NCBI RefSeq assembly: GCF_006716565.1
Contig: NZ_VFPG01000001.1
Coordinates: forward strand, 1,674,001-1,738,000
Source: Nocardia bhagyanarayanae
GTDB taxonomy: Bacteria > Actinomycetota > Actinomycetes > Mycobacteriales > Mycobacteriaceae
Direction of reading: 5' to 3'
DNA length: 64,000 bases
Both the position numbers and the translations under genes were made by a program. How positions within the stretch are numbered: the first letter of the stretch is position 1; every line of letters begins with the position of its first letter. A model generated the notes under the pieces. That model was not told the origin of the DNA. It saw nothing but the letters and a program-made list of their open reading frames with translations, and ran no database searches. This document shows, piece by piece, positions 8,004-16,932 of the stretch.

Positions 8004-10601
8004 ATGACTACATCTATCGATCCGGCGCTGATCTCGCGGTTGTCGGGTGAGTTCACCGCGCTGGGTACGCGGATGGGTGCGCTCGGACGAGATCTGGCGC
8101 TGCTGGGCGAGCAGATCGCGCCGGAAGGAGCAGCGGCCGGTCCGGCGGGCGAGGGTGTGCCGGGCGGCACGAATCCGATCCCGGCCCCACTCCGCGGCCC
8201 AGCGACCGCCCAGTCGGGACCCACGACCGCTGCGGTCAGTGGCGCGAGTACAGGTGATGCCGAGACCGCGCGGTCTGCGGGTTCTACTTCGAGTGCGGCC
8301 GCGAGCGCACGCTCGGCTTCGGGTGTTGCCGGAGGCGCAGGCTCGACTTCGGGCGCGGTCGAGGGGGGAGGCTCAGCCTCGGGCGCTGCCAGCGGGTCGG
8401 CGTCCCCTGCTGCTGGCGCGGGCACCGTTGTTGCCGGGAGTGCAGGTGCGGCCGCGGGCGGGTGGCCTGCGGGCTCGAGTTCGGATGCGGTCGAGGACGC
8501 GGGCTCGACTTCGGGTGTTGCCGAAGGGCTGGGATCGGCGTCCACTGGGGCGAGCGCATCTCCCGTCGGAAGCGCGCCCGTTCCGCCTCCGACCGTCGGT
8601 TCAGGGGCGCCTTGGCCGGGCCAGGGGTCGGCGTATGTGGCTGCGGCGCAGCATGGTTGGGGCATTGTGCCGCCCTCGGGTGAGGTGCCCCGGCCGGGTG
8701 CTGTGCCGCCGTCGAGTGGCGCGCCGACTTCTGGCGCCGTGCCCCAGCCGGGTGCTGGCCCCCAGGCAGGTGTGATGCCGCCGTCGAGTGGCGCGCCGAC
8801 TTCCGGCGCCGTGCCCCAGCCGGGTGCGGTGCCGCAGGCGGGTGTGATGCCGCCGTCGGGTGTCACGCCGACAACGGGTGCGACGCCGCCGCCGGGTTTT
8901 GTGCCGCCGCAGGCGTGGGGCCGGGCTCCGCGGGGCGCGATGCCGGTGGGTGGTGGGATGGTGCCGCCCGGGATTCGACCGCCCGCGCCGCCGGTGCGGC
9001 GCGAACCGCATGTTCCGTGGTGGCAGCGGGACGGGGTGATCAGCAGGGTGCTTGCCGTGGCCGGTGTGGCGGTGACGTTGATCGGTGTGGTGATGCTGTT
9101 GGTGCTCGCGGCACAGGCCGGGTTCTTCGGGCCGGTACCGAGGGTTGTTGCTGGAGCGGCCTTCTCGGCCGCGCTTGTCGGGGCGGGGATGCGGGTCTTC
9201 GGTAAGGCCGGTGGGCGGGTCGGCGGTATCGCGTTGGCGGCCACTGGTATCGCGGGCGCCTATCTCGATGTGATCGCCGTGACCGCGATCTATCACTGGT
9301 TGAACCCGGTGGTGGGGTTGGCGGTGGCGTTCGCGGTCGCGGCGGGTGGCGTCGGGCTCGCGATGCGGTGGAAGTCGCAGCCGTTGGCGGTGCTCGTGGT
9401 GTCGGGCGCTGCGCTGCTCGCGCCGTTCGTGACCGTCGAACTGGTGCTGCTCGGTTTCCTGATCGCGCTGCAATTGGCTTGCGTTCCGGTGCAATTCGAC
9501 CGTGATTGGCCGTTCCTGCACGTCGTCCGTACCGCCCCCGCGGTGATCGCCACTCTGGTGGGCATCGCCGTGGCGCTCATCGAGACCTCCGATCACACCC
9601 GCGAGCTGTGGCTTCTGGTCGCCGCGATCGCGACGGCGCTGATCGGCACGGTCGGAACCGCACTGGTGGTGCGCCGCCGCGCCGACGACATCACCGCGAC
9701 CGTGGCCTTCGCCATCTCGACCACCCCGTTGCTCGCGGTGCCCGCGCTGTTCGACCGCCGCGTCGCCGCACTGATCGCTGGGCTTTTCGCGCTGGTCTTG
9801 CTCGCGACTGCCGCGCTGACGCTGCTGCCGAAAACCCGTGAGCTGGCCAAGCTTCCGGGCCACACCGCCATCGCCGCGGCTGTCGCGGGCTCCTTCGCCT
9901 TGCTCGAGGCATGCGTCGGCGTGACGAGTACGCAGACGCTTCCCATCGCGACGCTGCTCGTCGCACTGGGCTTCCTCGGCGTGGCGGGCCAGCTGCGTTC
10001 CGGCGTCGCCGCGGGTCTCGGCATCGCCTTCGCGTTGATCGGCGGACTCGCCTTCCTCGCGAACGCGACCCCCGAAAGGCTTGCCTCGCAGCAACTCGCC
10101 GAGAAGCACCTGTCCGTCTCCACCACGCTGGCGGCGATCGTCGGTCTCGCCGTTGTCGCGGTGGCGGTCTGGACCATCCGCCGGCTGGCAGGCACACCGA
10201 AGGGCGGCGCGGAGGACTCGATCCTCTGGATCGCCGCGAGTGGCGCGGCCCTCTACCTGGTGACCGCCGCGATCGTCGCGATCGGCACCGCGACGGGCGC
10301 GCGGGACGGCTTCGTCATCGGCCACAGCATCGCCACCATCGTGTGGATGGCGGCCGCCACCGCCGCGCTGCTCTACGGCCTGCGCAACCTCTCCCGCTCT
10401 GCCGCCATCGCCAAGGTCGCCCTCGGCTCCGGACTGCTGGTCACCACCGCAGCCCTGGCGAAGCTGTTCCTCTTCGACCTGGCCACCCTCGACGGCCTGA
10501 TCCGAGTCGCGGCCTTCCTGGTAGTCGGAATCCTCCTGCTACTCACGGGAACCCGCTACGCCCGAGCCTTCGCCGAAGCGGGCACCCGCAGCGCCGATTG
10601 A
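8004..10601 (+). CDS. DUF2339 polytopic membrane protein with long Gly/Ser/Pro-rich N-terminal region
   Basis: 865 residues. After a short helical start (LISRLSGEFTALGTRMGALG), residues about 40-330 are low-complexity sequence rich in Gly, Ser, Ala and Pro, including a 24-residue tandem repeat (DNA 8705-8870). From about residue 344 to the end there are some 16-18 hydrophobic segments, starting at VISRVLAVAGVAVTLIGVVM and including FGKAGGRVGGIALAATGIAG, the pattern of DUF2339 proteins. The function of the family is unknown; the many short membrane segments suggest a transporter or envelope scaffold. The stop lies 10 nt from the stop of the converging serine hydrolase gene. Confidence 0.8.
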   Translation: MTTSIDPALISRLSGEFTALGTRMGALGRDLALLGEQIAPEGAAAGPAGEGVPGGTNPIPAPLRGPATAQSGPTTAAVSGASTGDAETARSAGSTSSAAASARSASGVAGGAGSTSGAVEGGGSASGAASGSASPAAGAGTVVAGSAGAAAGGWPAGSSSDAVEDAGSTSGVAEGLGSASTGASASPVGSAPVPPPTVGSGAPWPGQGSAYVAAAQHGWGIVPPSGEVPRPGAVPPSSGAPTSGAVPQPGAGPQAGVMPPSSGAPTSGAVPQPGAVPQAGVMPPSGVTPTTGATPPPGFVPPQAWGRAPRGAMPVGGGMVPPGIRPPAPPVRREPHVPWWQRDGVISRVLAVAGVAVTLIGVVMLLVLAAQAGFFGPVPRVVAGAAFSAALVGAGMRVFGKAGGRVGGIALAATGIAGAYLDVIAVTAIYHWLNPVVGLAVAFAVAAGGVGLAMRWKSQPLAVLVVSGAALLAPFVTVELVLLGFLIALQLACVPVQFDRDWPFLHVVRTAPAVIATLVGIAVALIETSDHTRELWLLVAAIATALIGTVGTALVVRRRADDITATVAFAISTTPLLAVPALFDRRVAALIAGLFALVLLATAALTLLPKTRELAKLPGHTAIAAAVAGSFALLEACVGVTSTQTLPIATLLVALGFLGVAGQLRSGVAAGLGIAFALIGGLAFLANATPERLASQQLAEKHLSVSTTLAAIVGLAVVAVAVWTIRRLAGTPKGGAEDSILWIAASGAALYLVTAAIVAIGTATGARDGFVIGHSIATIVWMAAATAALLYGLRNLSRSAAIAKVALGSGLLVTTAALAKLFLFDLATLDGLIRVAAFLVVGILLLLTGTRYARAFAEAGTRSAD
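8705..8870 (+). repeat. 72-bp in-frame tandem repeat in the DUF2339 gene
   Basis: Units start at 8705, 8777 and 8849 (the third partial), each beginning GCCGCCGTCG. They encode about 24 residues containing PPSSGAPTSGAVPQPGA. The first two units differ by only a few bases, so the array is probably prone to slippage. Confidence 0.85.
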
Positions 10602-10611
10602 TGGCTGCGTC

Positions 10612-11730
10612 TCAACCACCCAGCGCCAGTTGGGTGAGAGCCTGGAGTGCGTCGTCGATGGGATGGGGCTGCGGCTTCCCCGCGGAGTCGAGTCGGTTCC
10701 AGCGCTGCAGATTCACCGCGATGGACGCTTGCCGTTTGCCGTCGGCGCTGATCATGGACATCGCGCCGCCGCCCCAGACCGAACCTTCATGCCCCCAATA
10801 GACGCCGTGGCCGGGCAGTGTCGTCTTCTGCAGGCCCAGACCGTAGTCGCCGGTCCTTCCGTCGAAGGCGATGACCGGAACGGTGCGTTGCATCTGCGCC
10901 AGCGACGCTGGACTGATGATTTCGCCGGCCAGCAGCAGGCGGTAGAAGCGGTTCAGGTCCGCGACGGTCGATATCAGGGAAGCCGCGTTCGCCGTCCACG
11001 ACATGTCATAGACGCTGTAGTCGCGCGGCGGGTCGATCATGCCGAACCACGCCTCGTAGTGCAGTGAGTGCGGTCCGTTGATATGCGGTCCGGGCGGGAG
11101 CTCGGTGTCCCGCAGCCCGGCGCGCTCGATGACGTTGCGGGTGATGAATTTCTCCGCCGAAGTACCAGTAATCGACTCCAGGAGTTGGCACAGCAGCAGG
11201 TAATTGGTGTTCGAGTACACCCCCGGTGTGCCACCCGGAGTGCCGGTAGCGGGCGCCGAGACCCCCATTCCGATCAGCTCGGTCGCGTGAAACCTGGTGA
11301 ACCGGTGGTCATCCAGGCTCTCCGGTGTCGTTTCCGCCAGGGCGGGAAAGGCCGCGAGTGAAGGGTAGGCGTACGGGAAGAATTCGGCGAGGCCGCTGGT
11401 GTGGTTGATCAACATCCGGATCGTGATCGCCGCACCGCGTTCGCCGGGAACCAGCCGCGGCAAGTAGTGGCCGATGGGTGTGTCGAGATCTATTTCGCCA
11501 TCGTCGACCAGCCGCAGCACAGCGGCGGCGGTGAACGTCTTGGTGATGCTGCCGACGCGGTGTCGCATCTCGGCGGTGACGGGGCGGCCGGTGTCGACAT
11601 CGGCTACTCCGGCGGCGCCGCGCCAGATCTGGTCGTCGTCGCGCACCTCGGCGAAAATTCCGGGCATGCCCGCGCGATGGACGTTCTCCAGGGCGGTCTG
11701 TAGCTTCTCGGGATCGAATGTGGTGGTCAC
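10612..11730 (-). CDS. Serine hydrolase, beta-lactamase class C / DD-peptidase fold
   Basis: 372 residues. The three active-site motifs are present: SITK (VGSITKTFTAAAVLRL, about residue 77), YSN (GVYSNTNYLLL, about residue 170) and HEG (YWGHEGSVWGGGAMS, about residue 318), matching SxxK, YxN and the HxG variant of the third box. No signal peptide is visible (MTTTFDPEKLQTALENVHRA), so it may act in the cytoplasm as an esterase or peptidase rather than as a secreted penicillin-binding enzyme. It begins 7 nt after the AraC regulator gene on the same strand and is probably its operon partner. Confidence 0.88.
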   Translation of the reverse strand: MTTTFDPEKLQTALENVHRAGMPGIFAEVRDDDQIWRGAAGVADVDTGRPVTAEMRHRVGSITKTFTAAAVLRLVDDGEIDLDTPIGHYLPRLVPGERGAAITIRMLINHTSGLAEFFPYAYPSLAAFPALAETTPESLDDHRFTRFHATELIGMGVSAPATGTPGGTPGVYSNTNYLLLCQLLESITGTSAEKFITRNVIERAGLRDTELPPGPHINGPHSLHYEAWFGMIDPPRDYSVYDMSWTANAASLISTVADLNRFYRLLLAGEIISPASLAQMQRTVPVIAFDGRTGDYGLGLQKTTLPGHGVYWGHEGSVWGGGAMSMISADGKRQASIAVNLQRWNRLDSAGKPQPHPIDDALQALTQLALGG

Positions 11731-11737
11731 GGCACCA

Positions 11738-12610
11738 CTATCGATCGAGCGGTACTCTCCGGTCTTGGAAAAATCTTCCCCAGGCCCGGTACCGATGCCG
11801 GGCGATGGTGGGCAGATCGTCTGCCCGCAGTGATCCCGGCGTGCGGTCCGCGAACAGCGACACGTCTCGGCACAGATGAGCCTGATCGGTGTACCCGCAG
11901 TCCACCGCGACGTCGGCGGCGGGCCGGCCCGCCAGCAGGCCGTCGACCGCGTACCGGAATCGGACCAGCATCGCCGCCCGCTTGGGTGTCAGGCCGATCT
12001 GGGACTCGAACCGCGCCCACAGCCGCTTCCGGCTCCATTCGACAGATTCGGCGAGCTCACCGATCTTCACCCGGCCGCCGGAGGCAAGTATGCGATTCCA
12101 GCATGCGAGCACTTCCGGGTCGGGCGTCCGCATCGGCCTATCAAGGTGCGCCAGAAACGATTTCATCACCGCGAAACGTTCGTCCCAGGTCCGGGTCGAC
12201 ACGAGTCGCTCACGCAGCCGCCGAGCCCGCGATCCCCACAGGTCCTCCAGAGCGACCACACCCCGGCCCAAATCGGTGGGGGAAACACCCAACAGCGAAT
12301 ACGCCTGTATCGGTGATAAGCGGACCTCGACGCACTCCGCCCGCTCGCTACGAATACGCATGGCCTCCAAGGGAAGCCCGACCACGAAGCCACCGAGGGT
12401 CCGCTGTCCGGCAGCATCGTCGACGATCAGCCCGCGATCCCCCAATTCGATCACCACGGTGATCGCCGCTGCCCCGGCAACCCGAAGATCCAACCCCGCG
12501 CCACTCGCGTCGCGGTAACCGATGATTGCGGCATCCAGCGGCCCGGCATCGGCCGGACCTGCGAAATCCCAACCCATATCAGGCTCGCGGCCGAAGTCCA
12601 CAGCTCCCAC
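11738..12610 (-). CDS. AraC-family transcriptional regulator
   Basis: 290 residues from GTG 12610. Two helix-turn-helix units fill the C-terminal 100 residues: ESVEWSRKRLWARFESQIGL, then AADVAVDCGYTDQAHLCRDV. The N-terminal 170 residues form a ligand-sensing domain of the DUF6597/AraC type. The start is supported by a TAGCCT -10 box six nt upstream and no Shine-Dalgarno. An internal ATG at 12577 is an alternative. With the serine hydrolase 7 nt downstream, it probably controls its own two-gene operon. Confidence 0.87.
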   Translation of the reverse strand: MGAVDFGREPDMGWDFAGPADAGPLDAAIIGYRDASGAGLDLRVAGAAAITVVIELGDRGLIVDDAAGQRTLGGFVVGLPLEAMRIRSERAECVEVRLSPIQAYSLLGVSPTDLGRGVVALEDLWGSRARRLRERLVSTRTWDERFAVMKSFLAHLDRPMRTPDPEVLACWNRILASGGRVKIGELAESVEWSRKRLWARFESQIGLTPKRAAMLVRFRYAVDGLLAGRPAADVAVDCGYTDQAHLCRDVSLFADRTPGSLRADDLPTIARHRYRAWGRFFQDRRVPLDR

Positions 12611-12616
12611 CCGTCC

Positions 12617-12622
12617 AGGCTA
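12617..12622 (-). promoter_or_regulatory. -10 box (TAGCCT) for the AraC-hydrolase operon
   Basis: On the minus strand TAGCCT is followed by 6 nt and then GTG 12610, giving a leaderless transcript. Confidence 0.45.
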
Positions 12623-12695
12623 CGGAACGGCGTGGATACCGCCATCGCTCACGCGGGTCCGTCCGCGGACGGTATCGACCGGAACCAGGAGCGGG

Positions 12696-15600
12696 TCAGT
12701 CCTCGTCGTGGCGGCGGAGGAGTTCGTTCACGCTGACCGAGCGGCCGTCGCCGCTGTGGTGGCGGCCTTCGTCCGAATCCGCGACTCGGCGGCGGGAGGA
12801 CCGGAGTTCGGCCATCCAGTTCTCGATACTGGTGCGGTTGTCGTCCGGGTTCTCCGGCGCGCCGTTGTCCGGTGCCGCGTGGTGGGCGGCCTGGTCGGAA
12901 CCCGTTGTGCCGGACAAAGTGTGGTGGTTCGTCGGCGCCGAGTGGGCGGCGCCGATCGTCGGGTCGTAGGCGCTCGCGCCGTGCTGGCCCGCGTTCGCGC
13001 CGGACGTGTCGCTGCGCGCCGGGGCGCCGTCGGACGGGATCGGTCGCGTCGCGTCGTCGGTCGACCCGGCCCGGTCCGCTGGGAACGGCACGGCTCGCGG
13101 CCGCGGGGGCTCCGTCGGCGTCGCAGCCCTGCCCGGGTTCGGATCCGGCAGGCCCGAGAGCGAACTGGCGCGCGGTCGGGTCGGATCGTGCGGGCCCGGA
13201 GTCCCCGAACGCGATGTGCCGGACGAGGCCGTATGCGCACCGGGAGTGGTGGCGCCTGGCGTACCAGGCGAATCGAACTGCGCGCCAGGGATCGCGGAGC
13301 GCGGAGCGGCCGGACCCGATTGCGCCCCCGGAGTGCCGGTGCTCGGGCTGGAAGGCGAACCGGACTGCGCCCCACGCGTTGTGGCGCCGGGCATGCTGGA
13401 CTCGGCCGGGTACGCACCGACAGATCGAGGCCGCGGCTGCGCCCCGGGCGACGTGGCGCCCGGCATCGCGGGCGAACCCGACTGCGCTCCAGGCGACGTG
13501 GAACGCGGAGTGGCCGAACCTGACTGCGGCCCAGGCGTTGTGGCGCCCGGCGTGGACTCGGCCGAATGCACACCCGAAGTCCCAGCACGCGGCGTCACCG
13601 ACTGCGCTCCGGGAGTCGAGACACCGGGCGCTCCGGGAGCCGTGGACCTCGGAGCCCCAGGTGCGGCCGAGTGCGCGCCGGAGGTCGTGGAACGCGGCGC
13701 CGCAGCCGAACTCCCAGCGCCCCGCGCGCGAGTCGAATCCTTGCCCTTCGCGACCGGAACCGAATCGATGCTCTGCGTAGGCGCCTCCGCCTCGATCTCC
13801 TCGATCGTCCGCACCCGCCGCGGCGTACGGGGCTGCTTGCCCTCCGACACCGCAGGCATCTGCATCGTCACGGGATCGGTGATCGGCGTGGTCTTCACCA
13901 GGTCGACGACCTCGCCCCCGCCCGGCCGCTCGTCGTCGAGAATCGGCTCGCCGAGGCCGATCTTCTCCTGGATGCGCTTCATCCAGGCCGGGGCCCACCA
14001 GCAGTCGTCACCGAGCAGCTTCATGGTGGCGGGCACCAGCAGCATGCGCAGGATGGTCGCGTCGATGAACAGCGCAGCGATCAGGCCGTAGGCGATGTAC
14101 TGCATCATCACCAGATCCGAGAACGCGAACGCGCCGACGACCACGAGCAGGATCAGCGCCGCGGCGGTGATGATGCGTCCGGTGTGCGCGGTGCCCGCGC
14201 GGACCGCCTCGGTGGTGGACGCGCCCTGGGTGCGCGCCTCGACCATCCGCGAGAGCAGGAAGACCTCGTAGTCGGTGGACAGACCGTAGATCACCGCGAT
14301 GATCAGCACCAGCACCGGCGACATGATCGGCTGCGGCGTGAAGTTCAGCAGGCTCGCGCCGTGACCGTCGACGAAGATCCAGGTCAGAATGCCCAGCGTG
14401 GAGCCGAGGCCGAGCGCGCTCATGAGCGCGGCCTTGATCGGCAGCACCAGCGAGCCGAAGGTCAGGAACATCAGCAGCGTGGTCACGAAGATGACCAGCG
14501 CGATCATCAACGGCATGCGGTCGAGCAGCGCGTCGATACTGTCCTTCTGGATCGTCGGCTGACCGCCGACGTAGAGCTGGACGTTGTCGGGCACGTCCAT
14601 CGAGCGCAGGTACTCGATGGTCGGATCGTAGTTCTCCGAATCCTCCAGCGTGGCGCTCGTCCGGTAGACGTCGGGATCGCTGGTGGACCGGCTCGGCACC
14701 TCGAACTTGCCGGTGAGGCCGGGCGCTTCGCCGGCTTCCTTCCACACCTTGCCGACCGCGGCGCTGTCGTCGGAGACCATCACCAGCTGCACCGGATCGG
14801 TCTTCTTCAGCGGGAAGACCTCGTAGAAGTTCTCCAGCGCCACGCGGGTCTTGTTGTCCGGCGGCAGGTATCGCTCGTTGATGCCGCCGAAGGCCAGGTT
14901 CTTCACCGGGATGATGAGCAGCAGCAGGCCGATGCAGATCGGCACGGCGATCTTGAGCGGGTGCTTCATCACCCACTGCGTGGTCTTGCCCCAGAAGCCG
15001 TTCTCGACTTCCTCCGCGGTCTTGGTCTTGCGGAAGCGCTTGAGGCCGAGCATGTCCACGCGCTTGCCGAGGACGCCCAGCATCGCGGGCAGGATGGTGA
15101 TCGCGGTGAGCGCGGCCAGCGAGACCGTCGCGATGGTGCCGTAGGCCACCGACTTCAGGAAGCCCTGCGGAAACAGCAGCATGCCGCCGAGGCTGGCGAT
15201 GATCATGGTCGCGGAGAACACGACCGTGCGGCCCGCCGTCATCACCGAGCGCCGGACGGCCGCGCGGGTGTCGTAGCCCTCGGCCAGTTCCTCGCGGAAA
15301 CGGCTGACGATGAACAGGCCGTAGTCGATGGCGAGACCGAGGCCGATCATCGAGACGACGCCGGAGACGAACGAGTTCACCTCGGTGAACTTCGTCAGGA
15401 ACATGATGATGCCGTTGGCGCCGATCACCGTCAGACCGCCGACGACCAGCGGCAGGCCCGCCGCGACGAGACCGCCGAAGATGAAGAACAGCAGCACCGC
15501 GACCGCCGGGATGGCGAGGATCTCCATGCGCTTCTGGTCGGCGGCCATCGTGTCGTTGAGCGTGCCCGCGACGGCTTGCAGACCGGTGACCTGGACGTCG

Positions 15601-16088
15601 ACGCCCGGAATGTAGAAGACGTCCTTCACTTTCCGGTAGTTGCGCACCATGTCGGTGTCGTTGTCGCCGACGATGGCGATGGAGGCGAAGGTGTACTTCT
15701 TGTCCTTCGAACCGAAGGTCAGCGGAACGCCCGGCCCGGTATCGGTCTGCCAGTAGGCGCCGTTGACCTTGGCGATCTCGCCGGGATGTTCCTTCGGCAG
15801 CCGGTTGAGGCTGTCGACGATCTTCTCCCGGAACTGCGGGTCGTCGATCGTCTTGCCCTCGGGTGCGGTGTAGAGCACGATCACGTCGCTGGTGTGATCG
15901 CGCCCGAACGCCGTGTCGGAGATGCGCGCGGCGTCCGCGGATTCCGACGTCGGGTCGTCCCATCCGCTGGAGCTGAGGTGGTGTTCCAGGCCTAGGCCGT
16001 AGCCGCCCAAAGCCAGGAGGGCCGCGCAGACCATGCCGATGACGGCCCAGCGCAGCCGGTAGACCAGATCGCCCCAGCGTGTGAACAC
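12696..16088 (-). CDS. mmpL3: MmpL3-type RND transporter (trehalose monomycolate export)
   Basis: 1130 residues from GTG 16088-16086, which has GGAG upstream and overlaps the stop of the NYN gene by one base. The MMPL fold has a first membrane helix (LRWAVIGMVCAALLALGGYG), a periplasmic domain, five helices, a second periplasmic domain and a second helix set. The proton-relay Asp-Tyr pairs are visible in LGLAIDYGLFIVSRF (about residue 254) and GLSTDYEVFLLSR (about residue 606). From about residue 710 a 420-residue cytoplasmic tail is low-complexity, dominated by repeats like TPGAQSGS and APRSA; mycobacterial MmpL3 (about 944 aa) is shorter. By family knowledge it exports trehalose monomycolate for mycolate assembly. 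The order mmpL3-NYN-trmB matches Rv0206c-Rv0208c. Confidence 0.92.
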   Translation of the reverse strand: MFTRWGDLVYRLRWAVIGMVCAALLALGGYGLGLEHHLSSSGWDDPTSESADAARISDTAFGRDHTSDVIVLYTAPEGKTIDDPQFREKIVDSLNRLPKEHPGEIAKVNGAYWQTDTGPGVPLTFGSKDKKYTFASIAIVGDNDTDMVRNYRKVKDVFYIPGVDVQVTGLQAVAGTLNDTMAADQKRMEILAIPAVAVLLFFIFGGLVAAGLPLVVGGLTVIGANGIIMFLTKFTEVNSFVSGVVSMIGLGLAIDYGLFIVSRFREELAEGYDTRAAVRRSVMTAGRTVVFSATMIIASLGGMLLFPQGFLKSVAYGTIATVSLAALTAITILPAMLGVLGKRVDMLGLKRFRKTKTAEEVENGFWGKTTQWVMKHPLKIAVPICIGLLLLIIPVKNLAFGGINERYLPPDNKTRVALENFYEVFPLKKTDPVQLVMVSDDSAAVGKVWKEAGEAPGLTGKFEVPSRSTSDPDVYRTSATLEDSENYDPTIEYLRSMDVPDNVQLYVGGQPTIQKDSIDALLDRMPLMIALVIFVTTLLMFLTFGSLVLPIKAALMSALGLGSTLGILTWIFVDGHGASLLNFTPQPIMSPVLVLIIAVIYGLSTDYEVFLLSRMVEARTQGASTTEAVRAGTAHTGRIITAAALILLVVVGAFAFSDLVMMQYIAYGLIAALFIDATILRMLLVPATMKLLGDDCWWAPAWMKRIQEKIGLGEPILDDERPGGGEVVDLVKTTPITDPVTMQMPAVSEGKQPRTPRRVRTIEEIEAEAPTQSIDSVPVAKGKDSTRARGAGSSAAAPRSTTSGAHSAAPGAPRSTAPGAPGVSTPGAQSVTPRAGTSGVHSAESTPGATTPGPQSGSATPRSTSPGAQSGSPAMPGATSPGAQPRPRSVGAYPAESSMPGATTRGAQSGSPSSPSTGTPGAQSGPAAPRSAIPGAQFDSPGTPGATTPGAHTASSGTSRSGTPGPHDPTRPRASSLSGLPDPNPGRAATPTEPPRPRAVPFPADRAGSTDDATRPIPSDGAPARSDTSGANAGQHGASAYDPTIGAAHSAPTNHHTLSGTTGSDQAAHHAAPDNGAPENPDDNRTSIENWMAELRSSRRRVADSDEGRHHSGDGRSVSVNELLRRHDED

Positions 16089-16816
16089 TAAGCGACTCCT
16101 TGGGCGGGGCGAGAGGTGAGCAGCGCCGACAGCGGCCGGAACGGCTGCAGCCAAGCGCCCTCGTCGGGCAACGAATCGAGACTCACCCTTGGCAGCGGTT
16201 CACGGAACACGCCAGGGATGTCCTCTAAGTCTATGAATTCGAGCGTATCGGATGTTACGGCCCAACTCGCGTGCTCGCGGAACCCCAACACCTGAACGGG
16301 AATTCCGCGCGCGGCCAACCGTTCGAGCGGTTCGCGGAAGGCCTGGCCGTCCGCGGAGGCGACCATGATGCCGGCCAGTCCCGCGCCACGGCTGCGCATT
16401 TCGATGTGCGCGAGCATGTCCGCGTCGACATCGGAGTCCTCGTCGACCTTCGGCTTGGCGAACACGGCGTAGCCGACGTTGCGCAGCGCCTCCACCCACG
16501 GGCGCACCACGTCGGCGGTGCCGGGCGCGATGTTGGTGAAGACGGTGGCCTCGGGCTCGACCCTGGTCGAACTGCCCACCGATAGCTCGGCTGTGCGGGC
16601 TAGGAGCCAGCGGCCGAGCGCGTCGAATCGCGGGCGGTACGCGGCGGTCGGGCGACCACCGAGGATCGCGCCGAGACCCATGTCGAGATTCGGCGCGTCC
16701 CAGACGAGCAAGACCCTGCGCACGTCCGGCGCGGCGCCGCCGAGACCTTCCGTCCCGGCGCCGCCGATCTCCGCGGACACGTCGACCACCTCGTGGGCCA
16801 TCTCACTGACGCTCAT
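16088..16816 (-). CDS. NYN-domain protein (Rv0207c-like)
   Basis: 242 residues. The PIN-like NYN nuclease fold is shown by VLLVWDAPNLDMGLGAILGG (first acidic residue and Asn), EDSDVDADMLAHI (central acidic cluster) and GIMVASADGQAFREPLERLA, then IPVQVLGFREHASWAV. The acidic residues expected to hold a metal are all present. The family is thought to cleave RNA, but the substrate is unknown. It is translationally linked on both sides: its ATG overlaps the end of a 39-codon ORF and its TAG overlaps the mmpL3 GTG. A functional tie with mycolate export is suggested only by conserved neighbourhood. Confidence 0.85.
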   Translation of the reverse strand: MSVSEMAHEVVDVSAEIGGAGTEGLGGAAPDVRRVLLVWDAPNLDMGLGAILGGRPTAAYRPRFDALGRWLLARTAELSVGSSTRVEPEATVFTNIAPGTADVVRPWVEALRNVGYAVFAKPKVDEDSDVDADMLAHIEMRSRGAGLAGIMVASADGQAFREPLERLAARGIPVQVLGFREHASWAVTSDTLEFIDLEDIPGVFREPLPRVSLDSLPDEGAWLQPFRPLSALLTSRPAQGVA

Positions 16817-16932
16817 GCCATCGCCTCGCTGACGCTCGGCTCGGGCATGCGCGTCGCCTGCGGGAGGCTCGGCTGCACTGGGATCTCCGTGACGACTGAG
16901 CTAATGGGTCGCTCGCTGCGCTCGCTCATCAT
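16813..16932 (-). CDS. 39-aa small ORF coupled between trmB and the NYN gene
   Basis: Starts at ATG 16932-16930, overlapping the trmB stop in an ATGA arrangement, and ends at TGA 16815-16813 overlapping the ATG of the NYN gene. The peptide begins MMSERSERPISSVVTEIPVQ and ends EPSVSEAMA. The first codons come from a GAGCGAGCGCAGCGAGC repeat of a type common in nocardial and rhodococcal DNA, so it may be repeat-derived. Overlaps at both ends suggest it could serve mainly to carry ribosomes across the gap. No domain is recognised. Confidence 0.4.
   Translation of the reverse strand: MMSERSERPISSVVTEIPVQPSLPQATRMPEPSVSEAMA

Noticed and set aside
8690..8900. CRISPR-like array
   Set aside because: The 72-bp units are contiguous in-frame coding repeats without spacers; the same applies to 59167-59395.
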